DNA of 64,000 bases from Mycoplasmatota bacterium (GCA_022771205.1 JALFCF010000006.1:1-64000); one strand, 5' to 3'; counted from the first letter of the stretch, positions 52,892 through 62,922 are shown. Notes: generated from the letters alone by a model not told the origin. Made by a program: numbers and translations.

Positions 52892-54617
52892 TCTTATTAT
52901 CTCCTATCCGTAACTTCCGAATTTTCTCAGCAATACTAGCCTGTACAATAGGATCTACTTCCTTAGATAATGAATTTGTTAATCTTTTAATTTCTTGAGT
53001 TCGACTATATTCTCGAATTACTCCAAAATATTCAAACAAATCATCTTTCGTAGTAGACTCTAAATAATTCCCAGCTAATATATCATTAAGAAAATTTACA
53101 ACTTCCTCTTTATCTTGAACATAAGTATAAAAATCTGGAATATTAATATGACCATAAGTTGTATAATAATAAATAATCTCACTAGCTAACAACCGACTTG
53201 CTTCATTAGGAAAAATAACTTTTTCCTTTTCAAATTGACTAATTACCCAGTCATTGTTAAGCATAAAATAGAGAATCTGTTCCATTGCTTTTTCATACTT
53301 TGTTTTTTTCTTCGCTTTTTGATATGTAACTACTACTGGTCTTTCCGTTTGTTTCGGTTTATCTAATTCACGAAAACGCATTTCCAGTGTATTATAACTC
53401 AAATCAAATTCTTTTGCAAGTTTTTTAAGTATTATTTCTACCCTAATAGGGTCTTGAACTTTAACTGTTTCTAATAATACTTGATTAATATATTGTGCAG
53501 TCTCTTCATCACTACGAAAATCAACTTTTTCTTTTAATTTTCGTAGTTTAAAATCGTTAAATGTAACAGCACTATCAAGTAAATTAAGAAAACTATCCTG
53601 ACCACGATTTAAAATAAAACTATCAGGATCATCAGGATTAGGTAACATCACTACTTTCGACTCTATCCCTTCTTCTAAAAGCATATCACCAATAGAAAGT
53701 GTTGCATGAACTCCAGGGTCATCACCATCTAAACATAAAATAATATTAGTAGAAAGCCTTTTAATTAGTTCTAACTGTTCATGAGTAAGTGCTGTTCCCA
53801 TCAAAGCAACCGTATTACGAATACCTATCGTACTAGCCCGAATAACATCCATAAAACCTTCCATAACAATAACAGATTTTTTTTGTCTGCACTCTTCTCT
53901 AGCAATATGATAATGATATAAAAGTTGTCCTTTTTTAAAAATAGGAGTTTCCTTAGTATTTAAATACTTATTTTGACCATTATCTCGATAAATTCTTCCA
54001 CTAAAACCAACTACTTTTCCTGTTAAATCATATAAAGGAAACATAATACGATCGATATATACATCTCTTGCATCACTAGATAAACCAATTTTATTTAAAT
54101 CGCCTAAATTATATTTTTTATTAACAAGTAATCTTGTTAAATCATCACTATTATTCAAAGATAAACCGATTTCAAATTCTTTAATAACACTATCATCAAT
54201 TTTTCTAGTTGCCAAATAATTTCTAGCATCTTTTCCAATTTTTGATTGTAAATTATTCTGAAAATATTTTAAAGAAAATTGATAAGCATCATAAAATGGA
54301 TCAAATTTTGTATTTTTTTTAGTTATATGAACACCAGAAACATCTACACCTACTTTTTCCCCCAAATAGTGTAAGGTCTCTCTAAAATCCATATGTTCAT
54401 AATTCATCAAAAAAGTAAAAACATTACCCGTTGCATGACAGGAAAAACAAGTATAAATTTGTTTTTCACGAGAAACACATAAAGATGGATTTGAATCATC
54501 ATGAAAAGGACAAACTCCAAAAAAGTTTTTTCCTCTAGCAACTAAAGGTATTCTCTCACCAACGATATCAACAATATCACACTTACTACGTATTTCGTTC
54601 GCAAGTTCATTATTCAT
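52875..54617 (-). CDS. dnaG: DNA primase
   Basis: A 580-residue primase that makes RNA primers at the fork. The zinc finger is CPFH with CFSCH (about 37-63), followed by a TOPRIM core ([22 protein letters not shown]) and a helicase-binding C-terminal domain. AGGAGTGG precedes the ATG at 54617; an upstream GTG overlaps it. First gene of the dnaG-rpoD-trmK operon. Confidence 0.96.
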   Translation of the reverse strand: MNNELANEIRSKCDIVDIVGERIPLVARGKNFFGVCPFHDDSNPSLCVSREKQIYTCFSCHATGNVFTFLMNYEHMDFRETLHYLGEKVGVDVSGVHITKKNTKFDPFYDAYQFSLKYFQNNLQSKIGKDARNYLATRKIDDSVIKEFEIGLSLNNSDDLTRLLVNKKYNLGDLNKIGLSSDARDVYIDRIMFPLYDLTGKVVGFSGRIYRDNGQNKYLNTKETPIFKKGQLLYHYHIAREECRQKKSVIVMEGFMDVIRASTIGIRNTVALMGTALTHEQLELIKRLSTNIILCLDGDDPGVHATLSIGDMLLEEGIESKVVMLPNPDDPDSFILNRGQDSFLNLLDSAVTFNDFKLRKLKEKVDFRSDEETAQYINQVLLETVKVQDPIRVEIILKKLAKEFDLSYNTLEMRFRELDKPKQTERPVVVTYQKAKKKTKYEKAMEQILYFMLNNDWVISQFEKEKVIFPNEASRLLASEIIYYYTTYGHINIPDFYTYVQDKEEVVNFLNDILAGNYLESTTKDDLFEYFGVIREYSRTQEIKRLTNSLSKEVDPIVQASIAEKIRKLRIGDNKNGWRN

Positions 54618-54650
54618 TGACACCACTCCTATAAAACATTACCAATTATA

Positions 54651-55217
54651 TCACATTTTCTTAGTTTTTTCCACTACTTCTGCACATTTTATAGATTTCA
54701 TTTTCTGATTAAAAAAATATTGAAATACACCAAAAGACTCTCTTGAACTAGAAAGCTGATATTCTTTTTCCATACCAGAATCAATATTATAATAAATAGC
54801 ATTTTGACTAGCAATCATTTGCCTTTCTAGATCAACATATGTAGCATAACAAAAACTTCCTAATCTAGAAATCTCTAAATAATTATTTTCTGTAACACTA
54901 TCAAAGAGTTGCTTTTCACACTCACAAAAAGAATTAGCTACATGAATTTGTTCCTTAATTACTTCTATATCATCCTTAATTGCAAGTGGATTAGTAATAC
55001 CATAAATAAAATTTTGAAAAATACTCAACATACAAGCCTTTACATATTCTATTTGATCTTTTCTTATTTCACGAAAACCAGTATCAGAAAATTCTTCCAT
55101 CTCACAAATATAAGATTGTAACCATAATTTAGCATCTTCAAAAGTTTGTACTCTATCAACATTTATATAGTTATCATACTTTTCTTCGACTTCTAAAATC
55201 TTATCAAAATATTCCAT
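54651..55217 (-). CDS. Soluble protein of unknown function before dnaG
   Basis: A 188-residue helical protein with no known motif. A cysteine cluster (CECEKQL) lies in the middle and a C-terminal KTKKM tail ends it. AGGTGATG precedes the ATG at 55217. It stands between yqeH and dnaG, 33 bp from the dnaG start, so it may be part of that operon. Family not recognised. Confidence 0.6.
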   Translation of the reverse strand: MEYFDKILEVEEKYDNYINVDRVQTFEDAKLWLQSYICEMEEFSDTGFREIRKDQIEYVKACMLSIFQNFIYGITNPLAIKDDIEVIKEQIHVANSFCECEKQLFDSVTENNYLEISRLGSFCYATYVDLERQMIASQNAIYYNIDSGMEKEYQLSSSRESFGVFQYFFNQKMKSIKCAEVVEKTKKM

Positions 55218-55263
55218 AACATCACCTGACATATATTCTAAATACAATAAAACCAAAAATCAA

Positions 55264-55295
55264 CAAAAAAAGAACTTAATTAAATCAAGTTCTTT
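55264..55295 (-). terminator. Terminator of the yqeG-yqeH operon
   Basis: AAAGAACTT and AAGTTCTTT (55269-55277 with 55287-55295) form a 9-bp stem, then T residues on the minus strand. The yqeH stop (55280-55282) is in the loop. Confidence 0.8.
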
Positions 55296-56290
55296 CTTAA
55301 AAAAGTATCAACATTCTGATCAATATAAACATCAATTTCACACTTATCTACCATCTTAATAAAGCCAAGTCCCGAAACCACTAAATCTTCACCATACTTC
55401 ACTTGATAATTTGTTTTATTTAAGTCTTTCAAATCATCTTTATTATTAGAGTTAAGAAGTCTTTTTACCTTTAAATCATTAGAAACATATAAAGTAAAAC
55501 TATTTCTTACTCCATCAACATAATCTATTCTTAAAAAATCTTCAATAATAATAGATTGATTTTTACGAATCTGATAAGTTTTAGGTTTTATTTCTTTTAC
55601 TGGAGATATCTTTTTCACCATCTTGGTATCAACAATATTCAAAATAGAACCACTATCAATAAGTCCAGGAGTATCAATCAACGTCAAATAATCATTAATC
55701 TCTATCTTAATAGTATTTAATGTAGTACTTGGAAGAGGAGACATTGTAATCTCTTGTGTCTTATCTGAATAATTTTTAATAAGCTTATTAATTAAACTAC
55801 TTTTACCAGCATTTGTATGACCGATTGCATATACATTTTTACTTGTTTGATAATATTTAATACGTTTCAATAAATAATCAATATTATAATTTTTATTAAC
55901 ACTAACAACTATTATTTCCTCAAAATTCAAGTTCATGTTCTTAAAATATTGAATTAACTTTTCTTCTTTAACAGATTTAGGTAAAGCGTCTTTTTTATTT
56001 AATACCAAAATCATCTTATTAGGTACTAATTGACGAATCTTTTCTATATCTTTATCAACATTTAATAAATCTGTAATATAAAGTACTAAATCTTTTGTTT
56101 CTCCAACACTCTTAAGAATAGATAAATATTCTTCATTAGACTTAGCAATCATCTGATATTCACCATAATGTTTCATTCTAAAGCATCTTTGACAAATATC
56201 ATTTTCTAAACTAGTAGTGTAACCTTCCTGTAAAACATTTTCATCTTGTAATATCACACCGCAACCCATACACTTTTTTTCACTAGTCAT
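55280..56290 (-). CDS. yqeH: Ribosome biogenesis GTPase YqeH
   Basis: A 336-residue circularly permuted GTPase for 30S subunit assembly. A zinc-finger head (CMGCG, CQRC) precedes motifs in permuted order: G4 NKKD, then G1 GHTNAGKSS and G3 DTPG. The ATG at 56290 follows AGAGG; longer readings overlap the upstream yqeG gene. It overlaps yqeG by 8 nt, as in Bacillus. Confidence 0.93.
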   Translation of the reverse strand: MTSEKKCMGCGVILQDENVLQEGYTTSLENDICQRCFRMKHYGEYQMIAKSNEEYLSILKSVGETKDLVLYITDLLNVDKDIEKIRQLVPNKMILVLNKKDALPKSVKEEKLIQYFKNMNLNFEEIIVVSVNKNYNIDYLLKRIKYYQTSKNVYAIGHTNAGKSSLINKLIKNYSDKTQEITMSPLPSTTLNTIKIEINDYLTLIDTPGLIDSGSILNIVDTKMVKKISPVKEIKPKTYQIRKNQSIIIEDFLRIDYVDGVRNSFTLYVSNDLKVKRLLNSNNKDDLKDLNKTNYQVKYGEDLVVSGLGFIKMVDKCEIDVYIDQNVDTFLRKNLI

Positions 56291-56801
56291 AGTAATTACC
56301 TCTCTTAAACTCTCCCTTTTTTTCATACCTGCGAACAATTTTATCTTCCCAGTATCTATTAAGACCTGTAATTTTTAAATCTTTCTTTCCCAAAGGATCA
56401 ACTAAAATAGTCATAATATGAAATCTTTTACCTGCTAAAACATCTGTAACTATTTGGTCACCTATCATTACCATCTCTTTTTTCTTGAGGTTGTATTCTT
56501 TCTTAATTTTTTTTAATCCCCTAGTAGATGGCTTCATACACCAACTAACTCCTCCAACGCCTAAATCTTCCATATATGGCTTAATACGACGAGTATTATT
56601 ATTTGATGCAATAAATATTAAGAAATCATTTTGCAAACTTTTAATTAATTTCTTAGTATTTCTAGGACACTTTTCATGTTCAATCAACCCCAGCGTATTA
56701 TCTAAGTCGAAAACAAGGCAACGAATGCCTTTATCCTTTAATTTTTGATAATCTATTTCGAAAATATTCTTTCGATACATCGTAGGTTTAAAAATCCCCA
56801 T
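56283..56801 (-). CDS. yqeG: YqeG-type HAD phosphatase
   Basis: A 172-residue HAD-IIIA phosphatase. The nucleophile motif is VFDLDNTLG near residue 31, followed by IASNN (Ser), K in CMKPS and IGDQIVTDV. Substrate unknown; family members are linked to phosphatidylglycerophosphate or ribosome-related phosphatases. AGGTGATATT precedes the ATG. First gene of the yqeG-yqeH operon. Confidence 0.88.
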   Translation of the reverse strand: MGIFKPTMYRKNIFEIDYQKLKDKGIRCLVFDLDNTLGLIEHEKCPRNTKKLIKSLQNDFLIFIASNNNTRRIKPYMEDLGVGGVSWCMKPSTRGLKKIKKEYNLKKKEMVMIGDQIVTDVLAGKRFHIMTILVDPLGKKDLKITGLNRYWEDKIVRRYEKKGEFKRGNYYD

Positions 56802-56844
56802 AATATCACCTATGAATCATTATACACTAATTTTTACATTTCGT

Positions 56845-58326
56845 CTAATTATTTACACGTTGAGTGACCATATCTGTAAAAGGAGTAATTGCTTCAAAGG
56901 TATATCCATTAGCTTTACCATAATCAATAATTTGACCAATAGCATCTTTCGTAGTAACTTTAATATCATGCATTAAAACCATATTAACTTTATCATGAGA
57001 AAGACTACTAGTAACAAAATTAGCTATTTGTGAAGAATCAAACCTTCCCCCTTCTGCATCACGTGAATCAATATTCCAATCATAATAACGATATCCACGT
57101 TTAACAACTTCCTGAGTCAAACAACTCATAATTCCAGATGAATAACGTCTACTAATAGTATTACTAGAACCGCCTGGAAATCTAATTAAAGTTGATTTTT
57201 CACCTGTAATTCTTTCAACTCTATCAGAAACAACTTTCAAATCTTTAAAATAAGAATCAACAGAAGAATAAACTACTGAATAATCATGACTAGAAGTATG
57301 AAGTCCAATAGAATGCCCTTCATCATAAGCCCTTTTAATTAAATCATCAGGTCCCCCACTAGTCACAAAGAACGTAGCTTTGATTCCCTTTTCTTTTAAT
57401 ACATTTAAAATAATATCTGTAGTTCCACTCCTAGGTCCATCATCAAAAGTAAGATAGATGACTCCCTTCTTAACGGGCTCCATAACAATGATTTTTTGTT
57501 CTACTTTACTAACATTACCGGCATCGTCTACAGCCTTATAAACTCGCAAATACTCTCCAGGTTTCCTAGTATCAACTTCACCTGTAACCTTTACTTTAAC
57601 ATCAGTAGAACAATTATCACTAACTTTATAAGTAGAATCAGTAAACTTATCTCCTACCATTAACATTATTGTATTTGACGCATCTAAAATTAACTTAGGT
57701 TTTTCTACATCCTTATAAAGAATTTTTCTCTCAACAACAGTGCGATTACCAAAAGTATCTTGAACTTGATACCGCATAACATTTCCAGTTTCTTTAACCT
57801 CAACCAGATCAGTAATATTACCATCATAATTATCAATAGCTTGATAGTCATCATATAAATACTTGGTATTAGGACAGATATACAAATTACTTTTATCCGT
57901 AGTAAATTCTATTTTAGGTTTTTTATTATCTACCACTTTGACGACCCGTGTCTTTGAAACAGTTCTTCCATGATAAGTGACCGTATAAGTAATAGGATAC
58001 TCTCCTAACTTTTTAAAATTTACTTTCCCATGAACTTTAACTTGATTAGTAAGATCTTTTCCCTGATAACTAGACAAATATCCAAGTTCTTCATACTTGC
58101 TCTCATACGGAATAGTAATAACACTAGACCCCTCTAATTGAATCCGGGGAAAAAACATCATTTTATATACAGATATAGAACATATTCCAATAACAAGAAA
58201 TAAAAAACATACAATCATTTTAGGAATCCAAACAGAAGCTAATCTCTTTTTTTGTAATGCATTTAATTTTTTTTCTTTATTACTTGGTACATTATAACGA
58301 TAATACAGCTTTTTTTTCTTTTCCAT
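56845..58326 (-). CDS. Membrane-anchored polysaccharide deacetylase with Ig-like domains
   Basis: A 493-residue envelope enzyme. One N-terminal membrane segment (about 34-56) is followed by two or three Ig-like (DUF5011-type) repeats (each with GEYPITYTV- or GEYLRVYKAVD-like ends), then a NodB deacetylase domain. Motifs: TFDDGP, HTSSHD, RFPGGSS, DWNIDSRD and LMHD, all intact. It probably deacetylates peptidoglycan N-acetylglucosamine, which protects against lysozyme. GGGAG precedes the ATG. Confidence 0.9.
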   Translation of the reverse strand: MEKKKKLYYRYNVPSNKEKKLNALQKKRLASVWIPKMIVCFLFLVIGICSISVYKMMFFPRIQLEGSSVITIPYESKYEELGYLSSYQGKDLTNQVKVHGKVNFKKLGEYPITYTVTYHGRTVSKTRVVKVVDNKKPKIEFTTDKSNLYICPNTKYLYDDYQAIDNYDGNITDLVEVKETGNVMRYQVQDTFGNRTVVERKILYKDVEKPKLILDASNTIMLMVGDKFTDSTYKVSDNCSTDVKVKVTGEVDTRKPGEYLRVYKAVDDAGNVSKVEQKIIVMEPVKKGVIYLTFDDGPRSGTTDIILNVLKEKGIKATFFVTSGGPDDLIKRAYDEGHSIGLHTSSHDYSVVYSSVDSYFKDLKVVSDRVERITGEKSTLIRFPGGSSNTISRRYSSGIMSCLTQEVVKRGYRYYDWNIDSRDAEGGRFDSSQIANFVTSSLSHDKVNMVLMHDIKVTTKDAIGQIIDYGKANGYTFEAITPFTDMVTQRVNN

Positions 58327-58347
58327 AATATCACTCCCGCTACCATA

Positions 58348-58376
58348 ATTATACTAAAATTAACTATTTATGTCCA
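58348..58376 (-). promoter_or_regulatory. Promoter of the deacetylase gene
   Basis: TGGACA at 58371-58376 and TATAAT at 58348-58353 are separated by 17 nt; the start codon lies about 20 nt further. Confidence 0.75.
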
Positions 58377-58384
58377 CATTTCTA

Positions 58385-59083
58385 TTATGTATCATATTGT
58401 TTATCTTTAATAAATTCTCTTAAAATTTTAGTAAGGGCTCTCTTTTCTATTCTAGAAACATAACTTCGAGAAATATGCAATTTTTTTGCTATTTCTTTTT
58501 GAGTCTCCTCATCACGGTTATACAATCCATACCTCCTAATTAATATTTCTTTTTCCCTTGGAAGTAAAATATTCATATATTTTTCTAACAACATAATATG
58601 ATCTTTTGTATTAATATCTTCTACAAAATCCGGATTAGGACTTTTTAAAACATCTTGTATTGCAATTTCATTTCCATCTTTATCAAATCCAACAGCCTCA
58701 TTAATAGAAATATCTTTACTATATTTATTATTACTACGAAAATACATAAGTATTTCATTCTCAATACATCTAGCACAATATGTAGTGATTTTGACTCCTT
58801 TATTTCTAGAAAAACTATCAACCCCTTTAATAAGACCAATCGTACCAATACTAATTAAATCATCAGCATCTCCATTTTTAGGGTCAAACTTTTTTACAAT
58901 ATGAGCAACTAATCTCAAATTATGTTCAATTAATTGATTTCTAGCATTTTTATCTCCCTTCTCCTTCTTTAAGATATACTCCTCTTCTTCTTTAGGAGTA
59001 AGTGGTTCAGGAAAAACCTCATTAGAATAAGAACCAGTAAAACATAATAAATCTTTCAATGCAGAAAATAAATGAAAAAACAT
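58385..59083 (-). CDS. sigK: RNA polymerase sigma factor, SigK-like (sporulation type)
   Basis: A 232-residue sigma-70 family protein. FPEPLTPKEEEEY, LIEHNLRLVAHIVKKFDP and DLISIGTIGLIKG match the SigK/SigE branch; region 4 is QKEIAKKLHISRSYVSRIEK. It has a short N-terminal extension resembling a pro-sequence (FTGSYSNEVFP). The gene is not split by an element as in Bacillus. AGGTGATT precedes the ATG. In spore formers SigK directs late mother-cell genes; other sporulation genes would be needed to confirm it here. Confidence 0.85.
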   Translation of the reverse strand: MFFHLFSALKDLLCFTGSYSNEVFPEPLTPKEEEEYILKKEKGDKNARNQLIEHNLRLVAHIVKKFDPKNGDADDLISIGTIGLIKGVDSFSRNKGVKITTYCARCIENEILMYFRSNNKYSKDISINEAVGFDKDGNEIAIQDVLKSPNPDFVEDINTKDHIMLLEKYMNILLPREKEILIRRYGLYNRDEETQKEIAKKLHISRSYVSRIEKRALTKILREFIKDKQYDT

Positions 59084-59121
59084 ATAATCACCTAAGTAAT
59101 TATATGTTCTTATTTGTCAAA

Positions 59122-59631
59122 TTATAAAGTTTTTTGATAACTATAAGATTGCCTATCTATTTTAGCAATACTATCAGATAAATTATTAGCATTTTTCTGT
59201 AACATAGCATATCCATTCATTAGACCTTTTCTGCGCTCATTATTATCATATAATTGAATATCGAATTCAGATAAATCACCCAAATTTTCCATTTTCTTAA
59301 ATCCTAAAAAAGACTGATTTCTAAAAAAGACAAATCCACTATCAATACCAAAATAACAAGATAGTAAAAAAGACAAATTAATATTTCCAAACAATTTTGT
59401 AGAACTAATTCCCAGTGCTACTAAAGAAGATAAAGTAAAAAAACAAACATCACCTATAAAATAACTTCTATCTTTTTCATAAGATTCTAATCAAACTTTT
59501 TGAGAATCTAATTGCTCATACTCTCTCCATACTTCTTCATCTGCTTCATGGTATTTTTCCTGTATTTTATAATTATTTTCTAAAGCTTCTATTAATACCT
59601 TTTTTGCTTTTAAAATTTCTAATTGATTCAA
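59122..59631 (-). pseudogene. Small LGDLS-motif membrane protein gene, copy 2, with in-frame TGA
   Basis: A TTG start at 59631 has a strong GGGAGGGG site. The frame encodes an N-terminal coiled-coil-like stretch (LEILKAKKVLIEALENNYKI), then TGA as codon 47 (59493-59491), then two hydrophobic segments and FLGFKKMENLGDLSEFDIQL with YD following, 169 residues in all. TGG to TGA is a single change that would restore KVWLESYEKD. The same frame is open on both sides, so this is a single lesion or, less likely, a recoding. The C-terminal part is a paralogue of 5890-6287. Confidence 0.65.
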
Positions 59632-59651
59632 CAAAATCCCCTCCCATTAGA

Positions 59652-61067
59652 TTATACCACTTTATGAAATATCCTTTGCATAATAGTATTTTTACTAGCA
59701 AGTAAAAAATCTTTATTCATACAAATTGAATAAATAATGACAACAATTAAACTCAAAACATCTAAATAAAGATTACGTTGATAATAAATAATGATAGCAA
59801 AAGTAAAAATCAAAATAGTTTTAATAAGTAATCCCTTTTCATAAGTAATATTAATATATTTCTTCAAATCAAAATGACGATAAATCATCATAACCAAATA
59901 AGAGACCGCTGTAGATAAAGATGCAGCAAAAAGACCAATAAAATGAATTAAACCAACATTTATAACAATATTAATAACCGCTCCAATGATAGATATCATA
60001 GCTACTTGTTTTGTCATCTTTTTTGCAATATAAACTGCACTATATAAACAAATAACTACATTAAAAACAGACCCTAAAACTAAAATAGGAATGTAATAAT
60101 AAGCTTCATCATAACTCTTATTAACTAACAAAGGAAATACAAAAGGCATACAAGCAATCATACCTACACCTAAACAAGAGAATAATTTAGTAATTGTATT
60201 TGATATATCCGAAAAAAACTGATCACGATCAGGACTATTAATATGAAGAGCAGCAGATTCACTCCAAGATAAATTAAATATTCCCAATAAACTAGATAAT
60301 ATAGTTGGGAACTTATTACTAACAGCATAAATACCATTAGCAGCAGCACCCATAACTGCTGTAATAATTGTACGATCTGATACATTTACAATCCACCAGC
60401 TAATACCATTAGGAACAAGTGGAATAGAATACTTATACATCTCTTTAATTAAGCTTTTATCTTTCTTCTTAAAATCAACATATTCCCACATTTTAATTCT
60501 AATAAATAAATACAAAGCTCCTAATCCATTAGCAACAGCCATTGACGTAATCATTCCAAAAGCTCCAAGTCTAAATACTACAATAAGCAAAATATTTAAA
60601 AGAATTGTACTAACACCAGTAATAATACAACTGATTGCATAGTCCAGTGTTCTACCAACACCTCTTGCAATTTGTAAAAAGTTGCCAGAAAAAGTACAAA
60701 TAACAATATCAAACAAAATAAGAAAACGATAATCAAACTTCCAAAAACAAGTAACAATTAAATATCCAATAATAAAGATTAATAAAGAAAAAAGTAAAAT
60801 AATAAAATTATTACTAAAAACCCTCTTTGTCTCTTTTTTATCTTTACGACAATCAACCAAATAACGAAAAACACTCATTTCAAGTTCCATAGTAATAATA
60901 GGAACAATCAATGTAACATATGTAGTAATTAAATCAACAAAACCATACTCATCTGTTAATAAATAACTAGTATATAAAGGTAATAATAAAAACGAGATTA
61001 ACTGTGTACATACTTTTCCTGCAAAAATAATAATGGTATTTTTAGCTAATTCTTTTTTTTTGTTCAT
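59652..61067 (-). CDS. Polysaccharide flippase (Wzx/MATE-like, RfbX type)
   Basis: A 471-residue protein with 12-14 membrane segments. The N-terminus (KNTIIIFAGKVCTQLISFLLLPLY) and general layout fit the polysaccharide export flippase group, which moves lipid-linked sugars across the membrane. No glycosyltransferase cluster surrounds it. GGAGATATC precedes the ATG. It overlaps the VanZ gene by 26 nt. Confidence 0.85.
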   Translation of the reverse strand: MNKKKELAKNTIIIFAGKVCTQLISFLLLPLYTSYLLTDEYGFVDLITTYVTLIVPIITMELEMSVFRYLVDCRKDKKETKRVFSNNFIILLFSLLIFIIGYLIVTCFWKFDYRFLILFDIVICTFSGNFLQIARGVGRTLDYAISCIITGVSTILLNILLIVVFRLGAFGMITSMAVANGLGALYLFIRIKMWEYVDFKKKDKSLIKEMYKYSIPLVPNGISWWIVNVSDRTIITAVMGAAANGIYAVSNKFPTILSSLLGIFNLSWSESAALHINSPDRDQFFSDISNTITKLFSCLGVGMIACMPFVFPLLVNKSYDEAYYYIPILVLGSVFNVVICLYSAVYIAKKMTKQVAMISIIGAVINIVINVGLIHFIGLFAASLSTAVSYLVMMIYRHFDLKKYINITYEKGLLIKTILIFTFAIIIYYQRNLYLDVLSLIVVIIYSICMNKDFLLASKNTIMQRIFHKVV

Positions 61068-61524
61068 AAGATATCTCCTTTAACTTTTTTCTAAATAGTA
61101 AATAATAAATTCCAATTCCTACACTAGCACCAAATGTATCTAATAAAACATCACTAAATTGTCCACTTCTTCCTGAAACAAACAATTGATGAAATTCATC
61201 ACTACATGCATATAGAAATGCCAAAACAATAGACAGTAATATTAGTCTACGAATAGGAATTGAAAATTCTCTCAAAAAACTAATTAGAGTAATTCCTAAT
61301 ACAAAATAAATAAAAAAATGTGCAGCTTTTCTAACAGGAACAAAAAAGAACTCTATAAAATGTTGTTGCTGTTTCTCATTAAAATCCAACCCTAAAATAG
61401 AGCTAACTTGAATAATAACGCCTTCACTCTTTTTCGTAGATTCAATAGAATTATCCGTTGAAAAAGAAAAAATAATAATCATGCACAATATAACAAAAAA
61501 TCCCTTAATAATTTTTTTTATCAC
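61042..61524 (-). CDS. VanZ-like membrane protein
   Basis: A 160-residue protein with about four membrane segments. KAAHFFIYFVLGITL and YACSDEFHQLFVSGRSGQFS are the VanZ family core. Most VanZ proteins outside vancomycin clusters have no known role; some raise tolerance to glycopeptide or lipoglycopeptide drugs. The GTG at 61524 follows AGGTG; a longer reading exists but lacks a ribosome binding site. Confidence 0.82.
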   Translation of the reverse strand: MIKKIIKGFFVILCMIIIFSFSTDNSIESTKKSEGVIIQVSSILGLDFNEKQQQHFIEFFFVPVRKAAHFFIYFVLGITLISFLREFSIPIRRLILLSIVLAFLYACSDEFHQLFVSGRSGQFSDVLLDTFGASVGIGIYYLLFRKKLKEISYEQKKRIS

Positions 61525-61551
61525 ATAATCACCTAAACATAATAATAACAC

Positions 61552-61578
61552 AAAAAGCAAATAAAATCTATTTGCTTT
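61552..61578 (-). terminator. Terminator between VanW and VanZ genes
   Basis: AGCAAAT and ATTTGCT (61556-61562 with 61570-61576) form a 7-bp stem with a 7-nt loop and T residues on the minus strand, close to the VanW stop at 61592. Confidence 0.75.
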
Positions 61579-61591
61579 AATACAACAATGA

Positions 61592-62836
61592 TTAGTCTTC
61601 AGAATACCAAGTTGTAGCAATTTTTTCTCGACTAACCCAAACACCATCTTGATAAGTATGTAAATATGTAGTATAACCACGTTTCCCTATTTGAACAGAC
61701 TCTGTAGAATAAGTTTTACCACGCATCGCATCTTTATTCGACCAAAAATCAATATGAGCTTCTCCTCCAACTGCATATGCTGAAATATAAATAGGATAAG
61801 AATAAGTATTTTTAAATTGAAAATCAACATTCCAACCACTTGAATAACTAGCAACAGTTGCATCTAGTCCGCCTGCAACATATGGAGATTTAGCAGCATG
61901 AGGATATCTTTTAACAATTTCAAGACCACCTAATAAAGCAGCATTATAAAAAGTAGTAGCAATTTGACAAACACCATTCCCAACATACTCATAATAAAAA
62001 ACATAACCTTTCTTATTATAAGGACCAGCATATTTATAAAATGAAAAAACTTCACCAGGCATAATAATAGCCCCATCAATATAATTTAAAGCTACTTTCA
62101 AATTAGTAGCACGAGAAATATATGGATTAAAATCCGTTTTAAAAGAAGAAACTTTTGTATCAACACTCCTATATTTATCATCATTAGAAGCCTTATAAGT
62201 ATTTCCAACTAAAGAGATAGATGAAGAAAAATTCCTACTTTCAAGCGCTTGAGAAAGAATACGTAAAGACGCATCAACATCTAAAGAAAAGCCATCCATA
62301 CCATCAATATAATGTAAATTTCTATTATCATCTACAGAAAAATAACCATCTTTTTTTTCTACGTCTACCTGTTTCTTCAAAAATACTAAAAATTTTCTTA
62401 ATTTATTTTCATCATAAGAAAATGAGTATTGAAAATCATTTTTCTCTTGATCTATTAAATCATCATATAATTCTAAAAAGCCTAACGACTTTTGATACTG
62501 AACAATTTGTTGAATAATAATATTCTTATCAATCATCAAACCTAAATCTTGGTAACTATAACTATATTCATGATTATTACATAATAAAGTAACATTTTCA
62601 TTCAATATTTCATCAGAATATTTATCAATAATAGTATCCAAAGAGTCAAAAGATACATCAGAAATTAAATATTCACCTAAATAAGTATTAGGCAAAACTT
62701 TTGAATAATAAGGACGTGCCACGACATAACGATACAAAAAAAGGCCAAAAACGACCACAATCAAAAAAACTAAAAGCAATAATATAATAACTTCTCTTTT
62801 TGTCAACCAATACCCTATTTTCTTTTTTTCTTTCAT
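61592..62836 (-). CDS. VanW family protein
   Basis: A 414-residue protein with one N-terminal membrane segment (about 16-38), an outside peptidoglycan-binding-like region and a VanW domain. The signature GNGVCQIATTFYNA replaces the usual GGGVCQ with one substitution. VanW proteins are linked to the wall, but their function is unknown. The ATG at 62836 follows GAGTGG. Confidence 0.85.
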   Translation of the reverse strand: MKEKKKIGYWLTKREVIILLLLVFLIVVVFGLFLYRYVVARPYYSKVLPNTYLGEYLISDVSFDSLDTIIDKYSDEILNENVTLLCNNHEYSYSYQDLGLMIDKNIIIQQIVQYQKSLGFLELYDDLIDQEKNDFQYSFSYDENKLRKFLVFLKKQVDVEKKDGYFSVDDNRNLHYIDGMDGFSLDVDASLRILSQALESRNFSSSISLVGNTYKASNDDKYRSVDTKVSSFKTDFNPYISRATNLKVALNYIDGAIIMPGEVFSFYKYAGPYNKKGYVFYYEYVGNGVCQIATTFYNAALLGGLEIVKRYPHAAKSPYVAGGLDATVASYSSGWNVDFQFKNTYSYPIYISAYAVGGEAHIDFWSNKDAMRGKTYSTESVQIGKRGYTTYLHTYQDGVWVSREKIATTWYSED

Positions 62837-62892
62837 ACTAACCACTCATACTCTTCATTATACAAAGTATAGCAAAAACAAACTGAAAAGTA

Positions 62893-62922
62893 AATGAAAA
62901 GGAGTACTAATTAGTAACTCCC
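62893..62922 (-). terminator. Terminator of murE
   Basis: An imperfect palindrome around 62901-62921 (GGAG with CTCC closing an inner TACTAATTAGTA, one bulge) is followed by a T-rich tract on the minus strand. The murE stop (62907-62909) lies within it. Confidence 0.6.

Noticed and set aside
59491-59493. TGA read as tryptophan (mycoplasma code)
   Set aside because: TGA ends several intact genes here in normal ATGA overlaps (response regulator, SDR, HI0933-type, prepilin), and Trp is written TGG elsewhere. The case is isolated to one gene.
61042-62836. Vancomycin resistance cluster because of VanZ and VanW
   Set aside because: No vanA, vanH, vanX or Van-type regulator genes are present. VanZ and VanW family proteins are common outside resistance clusters.
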